Shown here: positions 35,279-45,283 of the stretch, piece by piece
Position numbering within the stretch: position 1 is the first letter of the stretch
Layout of the letters: every line of letters starts with the position of its first letter
NCBI RefSeq assembly: GCF_025989145.1
Contig: NZ_JAPDNQ010000001.1
Coordinates: 248,001-312,000 of the forward strand
Reading direction: 5' to 3'
From: Microbacterium sp. SSM24
GTDB lineage: Bacteria > Actinomycetota > Actinomycetes > Actinomycetales > Microbacteriaceae
Length of the DNA stretch: 64,000 bases
Notes under the pieces: generated by a model
Database searches by the model: none
Told to the model about the DNA's origin: nothing
Seen by the model: only the letters and a program-made list of their open reading frames with translations
Translations under genes and position numbers: made by a program

Positions 35279-35415
35279 CCGGTTCCTCCCCAGCGCACCG
35301 CGAGGGCCGAGCCTGCACCGCCTGCGGCCGGCTGCTCCCGTCCCGTCGACGGAATCCCTAGCGTGACGGAGACACGGGGCGCGGCATCCGATCCGCCCCG
35401 AGGAAGGATCACCAC

Positions 35416-35703
35416 ATGGCCGTCTATTCCGTCGACAGCGATGGACTGCTCGCCGCCACATCCGGCGTCCGCGGGACCATCGAGCGTTTGCAGGCCGAAG
35501 CGAACGCGATGATGGCTCAGCTGACGCAGCTGCAGAGCACCTGGACCGGGTCTGCGTCGGTCGCGTTCCACACCGTGACCGATCAGTGGCGCTCCACGCA
35601 GCGGCAGGTCGAAGAGACGCTGTCGGGCATCAGCGTCGCGCTCGCGGCGGCCGGTCGGCAGTACGCCGAGGCCGAGGTCGCGACGACGAGCCTGTTCCGC
35701 TGA
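35416..35703 (+). CDS. WXG100 (ESAT-6-like) small secreted protein
   Basis: A 95-residue all-helical protein with the turn WTG at 43-45 and a C-terminal YxxxE (YAEAE, about 83-87), the two marks of type VII secretion substrates. The ATG has GAGGAAGGATC upstream. No EccC ATPase, EccD channel or WXG100 partner gene is adjacent, so the secretion machine must be elsewhere, or the protein works as a homodimer. Function unknown. Confidence 0.85.
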   Translation: MAVYSVDSDGLLAATSGVRGTIERLQAEANAMMAQLTQLQSTWTGSASVAFHTVTDQWRSTQRQVEETLSGISVALAAAGRQYAEAEVATTSLFR

Positions 35704-35770
35704 CGCCTCCGCCGAGGGCGCCGAACGGCGCGCCGCACGCAGCCCGCCCACGCATCCGAGCCTGCACCGC

Positions 35771-35776
35771 TAGCAT
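35771..35776 (+). promoter_or_regulatory. -10 box of the 35783 gene, leaderless GTG
   Basis: TAGCAT lies 6 bp before the GTG start and no ribosome site is visible. Confidence 0.5.
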
Positions 35777-35782
35777 TCCCCC

Positions 35783-36748
35783 GTGAGTGCACGCCCGACG
35801 CTCGGCATCGTGCTGTCGGCGGCCGCGGTGGCGGCGGTCGGCGCCCTCGGCGTCTGGCTCGGGCTCGCGGCCACCGCCGTCCCGAACGTCGACCTCGGCG
35901 CGACCGTCAATGACACCGTGGTCGTCTCGACCGGCACGGAAGACGCCGGCATCACGGCGGAGTGGCGGCTGCATCGAGACGGCCACGTATCGATCACCGT
36001 CGGCATGGCGGCGTCCGGGATCGCGATCCCCGAGGACTTCCCCACGGCCACGCAGGCACAGATCGCAGTGGAGCTGTGGTGCGACACCCGGCTGAAGAAC
36101 CTCGACCCGCCCGCCGGTGTGCAGCTCATCGACGACGGCGACGAGAGCGCGTGCTCCGACCCGACCGACGACGGTGTCGGGGCGCGCCAGATCTTCGTGA
36201 TGGATGTCGCCTTCGACGAGGTCGTCGTGATCACCGGGCAGCCCGTGCGGTCCTGGTCGACGACCCTCGCGGGTCAGAGCACCGCACGCAGTCCACGAAT
36301 GATCCTGTACGCGGGCGGGCTGTACGACCCCGTCATGCCCTTCGCGGGAGTCACCCCGGGCAAGTACTCGACCCTCGGAGCGGTACTGGAATCGGGTCCA
36401 CAGGATCTCCTCGATCTCACGGTCACCCCGTCGGGTGAGACGGTCGAATCGACCAGCGTCATGGTGCAGGGCGATGGCACGGATGTCTGGGTCGACTCCG
36501 CTGCCTGGCTGCTCACTTTCAGCGGAGACCTGTCGGGTCAGACGACGATGGAGGAGGGTCTCGCACGGTGGACGGACCCCGCCGGCCAGACCTTCACCCA
36601 GCTGCTCCTGCTGCTCTCGGGTGCGTTCATCGGCGTCGCGGCATCCCTCGCCGTCGAGCGGCTCTATTTCTGGACGCTGCACCTGCGCAGATCCGGCACC
36701 GGGAACGCCGAAGGGGCGCCTCCCGAAGGAGACGCCCCCGTGGTCTAG
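35783..36748 (+). CDS. Membrane-anchored extracytoplasmic protein, unknown
   Basis: A 321-residue protein: N-terminal helix (LGIVLSAAAVAAVGALGVWLGLA), a beta-rich external domain of about 240 residues with a pair of cysteines (LWCDTR, ESACSD) that could form a disulfide, a second helix near 270-295 (FTQLLLLLSGAFIGVAASLAV) and a short cytoplasmic tail. I do not recognise the family. It follows the WXG100 gene by 79 bp. A C-rich/G-rich inverted repeat overlaps its last codons and may terminate it before convergent groL. Confidence 0.7.
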   Translation: MSARPTLGIVLSAAAVAAVGALGVWLGLAATAVPNVDLGATVNDTVVVSTGTEDAGITAEWRLHRDGHVSITVGMAASGIAIPEDFPTATQAQIAVELWCDTRLKNLDPPAGVQLIDDGDESACSDPTDDGVGARQIFVMDVAFDEVVVITGQPVRSWSTTLAGQSTARSPRMILYAGGLYDPVMPFAGVTPGKYSTLGAVLESGPQDLLDLTVTPSGETVESTSVMVQGDGTDVWVDSAAWLLTFSGDLSGQTTMEEGLARWTDPAGQTFTQLLLLLSGAFIGVAASLAVERLYFWTLHLRRSGTGNAEGAPPEGDAPVV

Positions 36749-36769
36749 TGCCAGACGGGTCAGGACCTC

Positions 36770-38422
<1,653 letters not shown>

Positions 38423-38449
38423 TTAGCACTCAACGAACCGGAGTGCTAA
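38423..38449 (-). promoter_or_regulatory. CIRCE element 1 (HrcA operator) of groL
   Basis: TTAGCACTC-N9-GAGTGCTAA is a perfect match to the CIRCE consensus, 34 bp upstream of the groL start. Confidence 0.95.
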
Positions 38450-38455
38450 TCCATT

Positions 38456-38482
38456 CTGGCACTCACCCCTAGGGAGTGCAAG
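38456..38482 (-). promoter_or_regulatory. CIRCE element 2, degenerate ends
   Basis: GCACTC-N9-GAGTGC keeps the core arms and exact 9-bp spacing of CIRCE, but the outer three bases differ. Its centre is 33 bp (about three helical turns) upstream of CIRCE 1. Confidence 0.75.
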
Positions 38483-38508
38483 CCGCCGCGACCGGTGCCG
38501 AAACACGT

Positions 38509-38538
38509 CGAAACGGGATGCCGCGGCATCCCGTTTCG
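38509..38538. terminator. 30-bp perfect palindrome after cspA (shared-core family)
   Basis: Two 15-bp complementary arms with no loop around the GGATGCCG/CGGCATCC core, 21 bp past the cold-shock gene stop. Likely the cspA terminator. Confidence 0.7.
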
Positions 38539-38559
38539 ATTCGACCGAGGGGTGAGCGA

Positions 38560-38757
38560 TCAGACGACGCGCACCGACTCGGCCTGCGGGCCCTTCTGCC
38601 CGGTGCCGACGGTGAACTCGACCGTCTGGCCTTCCTCGAGCACGCGGAAGCCCGACATGTCGATGTTCGAGTAGTGGACGAAGACGTCCTGTCCCTCCGC
38701 CGTGATGAAGCCGAAGCCCTTCTCGGCGTTGAACCACTTGACGGTGCCCTGAGTCAT
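38560..38757 (-). CDS. Major cold-shock protein, CspA family
   Basis: A 65-residue single cold-shock domain with RNP1 KGFGFI and RNP2 VFVHY, starting [17 protein letters not shown]. It binds single-stranded nucleic acid as an RNA chaperone. It is a stand-alone gene followed by a palindromic terminator. The ATG has AGGAGATTC-type spacing upstream. Confidence 0.95.
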   Translation of the reverse strand: MTQGTVKWFNAEKGFGFITAEGQDVFVHYSNIDMSGFRVLEEGQTVEFTVGTGQKGPQAESVRVV

Positions 38758-38892
38758 GCGAATCTCCTGATGCTGGTACGACTGGGTTCATCGTATGCAT
38801 GGCTCAGGACCGGCTGCTGTCCCGCAGGCGAGTTGTTGACACGCAGGGACACAAGTATTTACCGGCGCGAAACACACGCGCCGGCCACCGCA

Positions 38893-39462
38893 TCAGGGGG
38901 TGGGCGTGGGGCTCTGCCCGGCGGCCGTGCGATCGAGGCCGATCACGACGGTCAGCTGCTTCGTGTCGGGGCTGGCGGGCTGGTAGACCTCGCTCTGCTC
39001 GATGCGTGCGCCGCCGATGACCCCGGCGAGGCCCGCCGCAGCGGCCTCGTCCTCTGCTCCGACGTAGTAGACGGTCGTCTCGGGGAAGTCATCGGCGCTC
39101 GCGTCGCTCGGCAGCACCGATCCGTCCGGCCAGCCGGCCGCGACGACGACATCCTTCATCTGGGTCGCGAGCCCCTGCTCGGGCGTCGCGTTGAGGATCA
39201 CGACCTGATAGCTCGTGTCGATCACCGGCGTCACCTCGACCGTGGGAGCGATCGTCGGCTCGGGTGTCGGGAAGAGTTCGATGCGCCCCGATGCGAGAAG
39301 CGTGCCGAAGATGCCGACCGCGATCAGGACGATCGTCGCGAGCGCAGCCCACAGCAGCACGACCCACCCGCGCATGCGGGGATTCTCGGCTCGATGGGCA
39401 CCGACGCGATCCGCATCCGGGAGGTCGTCGAAGCGATCCCGGGGGAAGGACGATCTCGACAC
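38893..39462 (-). CDS. LytR C-terminal-domain membrane protein
   Basis: A 189-residue protein: cytoplasmic 30 residues, one membrane helix (VVLLWAALATIVLIAVGIFG), a Pro/Thr-rich stalk and a LytR_C domain (YQVVILNATPEQGLATQMKD... VYYVGAEDEAAAAGLAG). LytR_C domains are found in cell-wall proteins; this one has no LytR-CpsA-Psr catalytic part. It ends in a PTPTP run. It is followed in the same direction upstream by a DUF3263 gene, 44 bp away. Confidence 0.82.
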   Translation of the reverse strand: MSRSSFPRDRFDDLPDADRVGAHRAENPRMRGWVVLLWAALATIVLIAVGIFGTLLASGRIELFPTPEPTIAPTVEVTPVIDTSYQVVILNATPEQGLATQMKDVVVAAGWPDGSVLPSDASADDFPETTVYYVGAEDEAAAAGLAGVIGGARIEQSEVYQPASPDTKQLTVVIGLDRTAAGQSPTPTP

Positions 39463-39506
39463 CCGACGATCCTACCGGCAGCCCGCAGAAGAACCCGCCG
39501 CCAGAC

Positions 39507-39761
39507 TCAGAGCGTTCTCCCGCCGGCGGCGCGGTCCTCGCGAGCACGAGTACGGGCGTCGTGCAGCCGGCGCAGCCGCTTCACGAGCATCGGGTCGTGG
39601 GCCTGGGCCTCGGCGGTGTCGATCAGCCGCCCGAGCAGCTGGTAGTAGCGCGCCGGAGACATGCCCAGATCGGCGCGGATGGCCTCCTCCTTCACCCCGG
39701 CGTGGCGCCGCCACTCGCCCTCGAAGGCGAGGATCGCGAGGTCACGCTCGGAGAGGGGCAC
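39507..39761 (-). CDS. DUF3263 small helical protein
   Basis: An 84-residue protein with the DUF3263 pattern LAFEGEWRRHAGVKEEAIRADLGMSPARYYQLLGRLI, which reads as a helix-turn-helix. The tail is Arg-rich. Conserved in actinobacteria next to a LytR_C gene, as here; function unknown, DNA binding likely from the fold. Confidence 0.85.
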   Translation of the reverse strand: MPLSERDLAILAFEGEWRRHAGVKEEAIRADLGMSPARYYQLLGRLIDTAEAQAHDPMLVKRLRRLHDARTRAREDRAAGGRTL

Positions 39762-39770
39762 GTTCTCACG

Positions 39771-40760
39771 CTATCCGCGCGAGAAGCGATCGCCCGCGCG
39801 CCACTCCACGGATGCGCCGAGCGGGTCGACGGCGGCGAGGGGCGCACCGTCGCGTCCGAGCACGAACCCGCCCCACGTCGCCGGGTCGACGGCTGGATGC
39901 CAGTGGTCGTGCAGTCCCGGCGGGTCGATCGAGACCCACACCGCGTCGAGGTCCCCCAGCTCCGCGAGGAGGCGCTCCCGCCCCGCGCGGGGGACGTGCG
40001 GCAGCACGCCCGGCGTCGTGACGACGAGCGTCGCGCCCGCGGGCGCGAGCGCCGCCGCGCGCGAGAGCACCCCCGGAACAGTCGCGTCCCCGGCGATGAG
40101 CAGCGGCGGGTCAGCGGCCGCGACGTCGAGGGCGGCGTCGATGCGATCGGCGCGCCCGCGCTCGCCCGGCCACACCAGCGAGGTGAGGAACCGCCGGTCC
40201 GCCTGGTCCGCGGCATCCAGCGGTGCCAGGTCGACGCCCGCGCGCCACACGACCTCCGGCATCCGCAGCGGCGGATCTCCCGTCACTGCGCACTCGAGCA
40301 CGACGCGCGACGGCCCGTCCGCAGGGTCGAGAGCGACGCCGTTCGAGAACCGGTACGAGTACCGGTCGGGGAAGAGGCACAGTCCGGCGCTCGCCCCGAG
40401 CTCGAGCAGCGCGACGGGGCCCGCGACGGTCGCGAGCGCGGGCAGCAGGGCGGCGCACCGCAGTGGCTCGTTCGTCTGCAGACTGCGAGCGGATGCCGCG
40501 GCCACCACGTCATCCGCGTGCGACGAGAGCCAATGCGCCCACTGCGGGAACGGCGCCTCCGGCGCTCCGAGCATCCGGCTGACGGCGAAGACGAGCGGGG
40601 GCTGGCGATGTGTCGGGGGTATCAGCGCGATCGTCGCCGCGACCGCCGGATCGGCGGCGACTCCCGCGGCCCACTCGGCGTAGAGGTCGCTCCGGCCGGG
40701 CGCCTCCTCGCGTGCGAAGCGGCCGTAGCGCTCGACGACGGCGGCGAGATCGGTTTCCAC
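39771..40760 (-). CDS. DUF2332-family protein
   Basis: A 329-residue protein with the DUF2332 start (RYGRFAREEAPGRSDLYAEW) and LLELGASAGLCLFPDRYSY in the middle, which looks like the SAM-binding GxGxG-type loop of a methyltransferase fold. No function is assigned to the family. Its stop lies 9 bp upstream of the DUF3263 start, so they may be co-transcribed. Confidence 0.8.
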   Translation of the reverse strand: METDLAAVVERYGRFAREEAPGRSDLYAEWAAGVAADPAVAATIALIPPTHRQPPLVFAVSRMLGAPEAPFPQWAHWLSSHADDVVAAASARSLQTNEPLRCAALLPALATVAGPVALLELGASAGLCLFPDRYSYRFSNGVALDPADGPSRVVLECAVTGDPPLRMPEVVWRAGVDLAPLDAADQADRRFLTSLVWPGERGRADRIDAALDVAAADPPLLIAGDATVPGVLSRAAALAPAGATLVVTTPGVLPHVPRAGRERLLAELGDLDAVWVSIDPPGLHDHWHPAVDPATWGGFVLGRDGAPLAAVDPLGASVEWRAGDRFSRG

Positions 40761-40822
40761 TCCCCCATTCTCGCGGCCGACGTCCAGCCTGCGCGGACCG
40801 CCGGGCGCCGGACTGGGGTTGA

Positions 40823-41239
40823 ATGGATGCCATGACCTACGCCGTGGACAAGAGCGACGACCAGTGGCGGGCGGAGCTCAGCCCGCAGCAGTACGCAGTG
40901 CTGCGCGAAGCGGGGACCGAGCGCGCCTGGACGGGTGAGCTGCTCGACGAGGGCCGCGCCGGCCTCTACACGTGCGCCGCGTGCGGCACGGAGCTGTTCC
41001 AGAGCGGAACGAAGTTCGATTCGCACTGCGGCTGGCCGAGCTTCTACGAGTCGATCCGGCCCGAGGCCGTCGAGCTCATCGAGGACCGCAGCCACGGGAT
41101 GCTGCGCACCGAGGTGCGCTGCGCGAACTGCGGATCGCACCTCGGCCACGTGTTCCCCGACGGTTTCGGCACGCCGACCGGCGACCGCTACTGCATGAAC
41201 TCGATCTCGCTGAGCTTCACCCCCGAAGAGACGGCATGA
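40823..41239 (+). CDS. msrB: Peptide-methionine (R)-S-oxide reductase MsrB
   Basis: A 138-residue MsrB: two structural zinc CxxC pairs (CAAC near 52, CANC near 101), GWPSFYESI, SHLGHVFPDG and the catalytic Cys in DRYCMNSISL. It repairs methionine-R-sulfoxide in proteins. A second ATG three codons later (MTYAVDK) is an equally possible start. Overlaps the nitroreductase gene as ATGA. Confidence 0.94.
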   Translation: MDAMTYAVDKSDDQWRAELSPQQYAVLREAGTERAWTGELLDEGRAGLYTCAACGTELFQSGTKFDSHCGWPSFYESIRPEAVELIEDRSHGMLRTEVRCANCGSHLGHVFPDGFGTPTGDRYCMNSISLSFTPEETA

Positions 41240-41802
41240 CCCTCCCGGCGCACCCTGCCCTCGAGGCGGTGCGCGCGCGGCGCTCGTGGTCGAAGGTCAC
41301 CGACGAGGCGCCGACCCATGCGGAACTGCTGACGCTCGTCTCCGCCGCCGGGCGCGTCGCCGACCACTCCTCGATGCGGCCGTGGCGTCTGATCGAGCTG
41401 CGCGGCGCCGATCGCGAGCGGCTGGGCCGCGCGATGAACAAGGCCGAGGGCGACAAGGGCGCGTCGTCGAAGCCGCTGCGCGCGCCGCTGCTCATCGCCG
41501 TGGTGGCCAGCTACAAGAAGAGCGACAAGGTTCCCCGCTGGGAGCAGGAGGCCGTCGCGTCGGGCGTCGCCCATGTGCTGAGCCTGCTGCTCGACGAGGC
41601 GGGCTGGGGCGTCATCTGGCGCACCGGCGGCTACACCCGCTCGAAGGCCGTCGCGAAGGCGCACGGTCTCGCAAAGAACGAGGAACTGCTCGGCTGGCTC
41701 TACGTCGGCGGCAAGCCGCCGCGCTCGCGTCTCGGCCGTCGCAAGGGCGTCGAGGCGCGCAAGCACGTGAGCCGGATGCCGAAGCCCGGCAAGAAGGACT
41801 GA
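41236..41802 (+). CDS. Nitroreductase-family FMN protein
   Basis: A 188-residue nitroreductase: VRARRSWSKVTDEAP at the start and RVADHSSMRPWRLIEL supply FMN contacts, and GVAHVLSLLLDEAGWGVIWRTG is the conserved middle. The C-terminus is unusually basic (RSRLGRRKGVEARKHVSRMPKPGKK). Translationally coupled to msrB, suggesting a redox-stress role; the substrate is unknown. Confidence 0.85.
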   Translation: MTLPAHPALEAVRARRSWSKVTDEAPTHAELLTLVSAAGRVADHSSMRPWRLIELRGADRERLGRAMNKAEGDKGASSKPLRAPLLIAVVASYKKSDKVPRWEQEAVASGVAHVLSLLLDEAGWGVIWRTGGYTRSKAVAKAHGLAKNEELLGWLYVGGKPPRSRLGRRKGVEARKHVSRMPKPGKKD

Positions 41803-41848
41803 ACGGCCGGACCTCCACCCGGCACCTGTCGGCGCCGGTCGTGTCGAG

Positions 41849-42805
41849 TCACCGTCGCCGCGAGCCCCACGGCACGGCCGCCACGACGACCGACGCCAGC
41901 GCGAGGGCCACCATCGCGAGTTCCTGCGCGAGCCCGGGCCCTGCCGGCGCGGGCCACAGCGCATCGATCGCCACCGACGTGAGCAGCTGGCCGACCACCG
42001 CGCCGAGCCCGAGCAGCAGCACGCCGGTGTACTGCACGACCGCGGCCGACAGGAAGATGTAGACGACGCCGACAGGTCCGCCCAGGTAGAGCCACGGCTC
42101 GGTGGGAAACGGCTGCGGCGGGCCGACGAATGCGGCATGCACGAACGCGGCGATTGCGAGCAGCACGGTCCCGCCGATGAAATTCACGAGCGTCGCGGTC
42201 AGCGGCGTCCCCACGCGCTGCCGCAGCCGGCCGTTGGTCGCCTGCTGCCACGCGATCGCGATCCCGGCGAGGAACGGCAGCACGAGCATCCACAGCGGCA
42301 CCTCCGAGATGCCGTCGCCCACGAGCGCGAGGCCGACCGCACCCAGCGCCAATGCACCCCCGAGCAGTCGCGGAACCGTGACGGCGACGACGCCGGCCGG
42401 GCCGAAGCCGATGCGGTCCAGGAAGAGCCCGTTCACCGTCTGGCCCGCGACGACGCCGACGGTGAACAGCGACACCCCGATGAGGCCGACGGCGAGGCCC
42501 TGCGTGGCGACGGTGAGCGCTCCGGCGGCGCCGCCCGCCAGCATCCACCAGGGAATTCCTCCCGTGCGCACGCCGGTGACCAGCCGGGCCACGCCCGCGC
42601 GGCCGGACGGCAGTGCCGCGGAGAGGAGGACCAGGATGACCAGGCCGGATCCGAACGACACGACGGCGGCGACGAAGCCGTCGTCGACACGGATGCCGAG
42701 CTGGCCGTTGATGCGCGCCTGCACCGCGGTCATCACGCCGATCGAGACGGCGAAGCCGAGCGCCAGCCACGCGGGCATGCGGCGCGGCGCAGACGAGGAG
42801 TCCAT
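41849..42805 (-). CDS. DMT-superfamily transporter (YdcZ/DUF606 type)
   Basis: A 318-residue protein with ten hydrophobic segments arranged as two DUF606 repeats (AVQARINGQLGIRVDDGFVA in the first half, TNGRLRQRVGTPLTATLVNF in the second). Substrate unknown. The ATG at 42805 lies 2 nt downstream of the 3' end of tRNA-Thr on the same strand, so the gene seems to be transcribed from the tRNA promoter. Confidence 0.85.
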   Translation of the reverse strand: MDSSSAPRRMPAWLALGFAVSIGVMTAVQARINGQLGIRVDDGFVAAVVSFGSGLVILVLLSAALPSGRAGVARLVTGVRTGGIPWWMLAGGAAGALTVATQGLAVGLIGVSLFTVGVVAGQTVNGLFLDRIGFGPAGVVAVTVPRLLGGALALGAVGLALVGDGISEVPLWMLVLPFLAGIAIAWQQATNGRLRQRVGTPLTATLVNFIGGTVLLAIAAFVHAAFVGPPQPFPTEPWLYLGGPVGVVYIFLSAAVVQYTGVLLLGLGAVVGQLLTSVAIDALWPAPAGPGLAQELAMVALALASVVVAAVPWGSRRR

Positions 42806-42807
42806 CG

Positions 42808-42880
42808 AGCCGACTGCGGGACTTGAACCCGCAACCCCCTAATTACAAGTTAGGTGCGCTACCAATTGCGCCAAGCCGGC
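42808..42880 (-). tRNA. tRNA-Thr (anticodon TGT)
   Basis: A 73-nt cloverleaf: acceptor GCCGGCT pairs with AGTCGGC plus discriminator T; anticodon loop CTTGTAA within stem CCTAA/TTAGG gives TGT (reads ACA); TTCAAGT is the T-loop. CCA is not encoded. It reads straight into the transporter gene. Confidence 0.95.
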
Positions 42881-42934
42881 AATGCGGCCAGTCTACCGGC
42901 GCACAGACGAGCGCCCGCTCCCGGGCGACACCGG

Positions 42935-43882
42935 CTACGGGGTCGGGGTGGGAGTGGGGCTCGGCGTCTCTTCGTAGTACGCGTCGCTCGCAACGGTGAG
43001 CACGAACTGCGCGAACTCCTTGGGGTCGTTCAGCGCGCCGACGTAGGGCTCGCCGTTCACGAGGATCATCGGCGTGCCCGTGAGGGCGATGTCATCGGTG
43101 CCGGGCAGCCCGTCCAGAGCGCGCTCCGTGGCGGTCTTGGCCCACGAGGCGAAGTCCTGGTCCTCGATGCACGTGCGCACGACCTTCGCGCCGACGGCGC
43201 CCGACGCGATGGCCAGGTCGGCCAGCTCGGCGTCGGTGTAGCCGTCCGAGTCGATCTCGGGCTGCTGGGTGAGGAGCGCGTTGTTGTACGCGAAGAAGTA
43301 GTCGGGCGAGTGCGTCGCGACACAGGCAGCGGCGCTCGCAGCGCGCAGCGAGTACTTCGTGCCGTTCGACTTCGACGTGAGCATCGCCACCGGGTAGTAG
43401 CTGAGGGTCACCGCGTCTTCGGTCACCCACTTCGTGAGTTGCTGGGCGTTGGCGAGCTGGAAGTCGCGGGAGCCGGTCGAGAGGTAGTCGACGTAGACGC
43501 GGATGTCGACGACGGGCTGGTCGGTCGGAGTCGCCTCGGGGGTCGGTGTGGCCGTCGGGGTGGGCGTGGGCGTCTCGCCTTCGACGGTGCCGGTGCCGCC
43601 CGAGTCCTCGCCCGGGAGGCCGACGCCGGTCACGCCCGTCACGACGAACCCGTCGTCGCTCACGTTCTGCGGGCTGAGGACCGGCTTGGACGCTGCGGAG
43701 GAGACCGCCCACGTCACGCCCACCGCGACGACGGCGACGAACGCGACGATCACGGTGGCGAGGACGGAACCGCGGATCAGGCGAGCACGCGACTGCTGCG
43801 CCTGCACCTGCAGCGCCTTCTCGCGCACAGCGTCTCGCCGCTCGCTGGCAGCAGCGGCGTTCGATGACTCGTCGCTCGACAT
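42935..43882 (-). CDS. DsbA-like thioredoxin-fold membrane protein without CXXC
   Basis: A 315-residue protein: 35 cytoplasmic residues, one membrane helix (about 38-60), a Pro/Thr-rich linker (PTPTPTATPTPEATPTDQP) and a DsbA/thioredoxin-4-like domain ending TGTPMILVNGEPYVGAL with the cis-Pro loop. Where active relatives have a CPxC active site, this protein has DYLSTGS (132-138). Only Cys 187 and 238 remain, which could form a structural disulfide. It is thus probably not an oxidoreductase but a chaperone-like or binding member. The sequence ends in a PTPTP run. Confidence 0.82.
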   Translation of the reverse strand: MSSDESSNAAAASERRDAVREKALQVQAQQSRARLIRGSVLATVIVAFVAVVAVGVTWAVSSAASKPVLSPQNVSDDGFVVTGVTGVGLPGEDSGGTGTVEGETPTPTPTATPTPEATPTDQPVVDIRVYVDYLSTGSRDFQLANAQQLTKWVTEDAVTLSYYPVAMLTSKSNGTKYSLRAASAAACVATHSPDYFFAYNNALLTQQPEIDSDGYTDAELADLAIASGAVGAKVVRTCIEDQDFASWAKTATERALDGLPGTDDIALTGTPMILVNGEPYVGALNDPKEFAQFVLTVASDAYYEETPSPTPTPTP

Positions 43883-44107
43883 GGAACCTCTCGGGACGGA
43901 AGCGGGGCCGGGATCGGCAGGGCCTATCCGGGGGAAACGGCCGCAGACGATGCTAGCCAGCCACCCTGGGAAATGCCCAGACGAGGGCTCTATGCGAGCC
44001 GTGTCATACTGGTCGTGCGCCCGATGGCGGGCGTGCGGGTCAAGCCCCCGCTCATTCCATCACTACGGATCGTCCGGCACGTACCTGCCGGTGAAGGAGA
44101 AGAGAAC

Positions 44108-45211
<1,104 letters not shown>

Positions 45212-45225
45212 GCGCGTTTCCGTCG

Positions 45226-45263
45226 CAACGGCGCGGGTGGGAGAATATCCCCCCGCGCCGTTG
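45226..45263 (+). terminator. Hairpin terminator after the MsiK-like gene
   Basis: A 12-bp perfect stem (CAACGGCGCGGG / CCCGCGCCGTTG) with a 14-nt loop, 15 bp after the stop. No long T-run follows. It ends 20 bp before the next gene. Confidence 0.7.
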
Positions 45264-45283
45264 TGCATTTCCAGGGGGTGACA

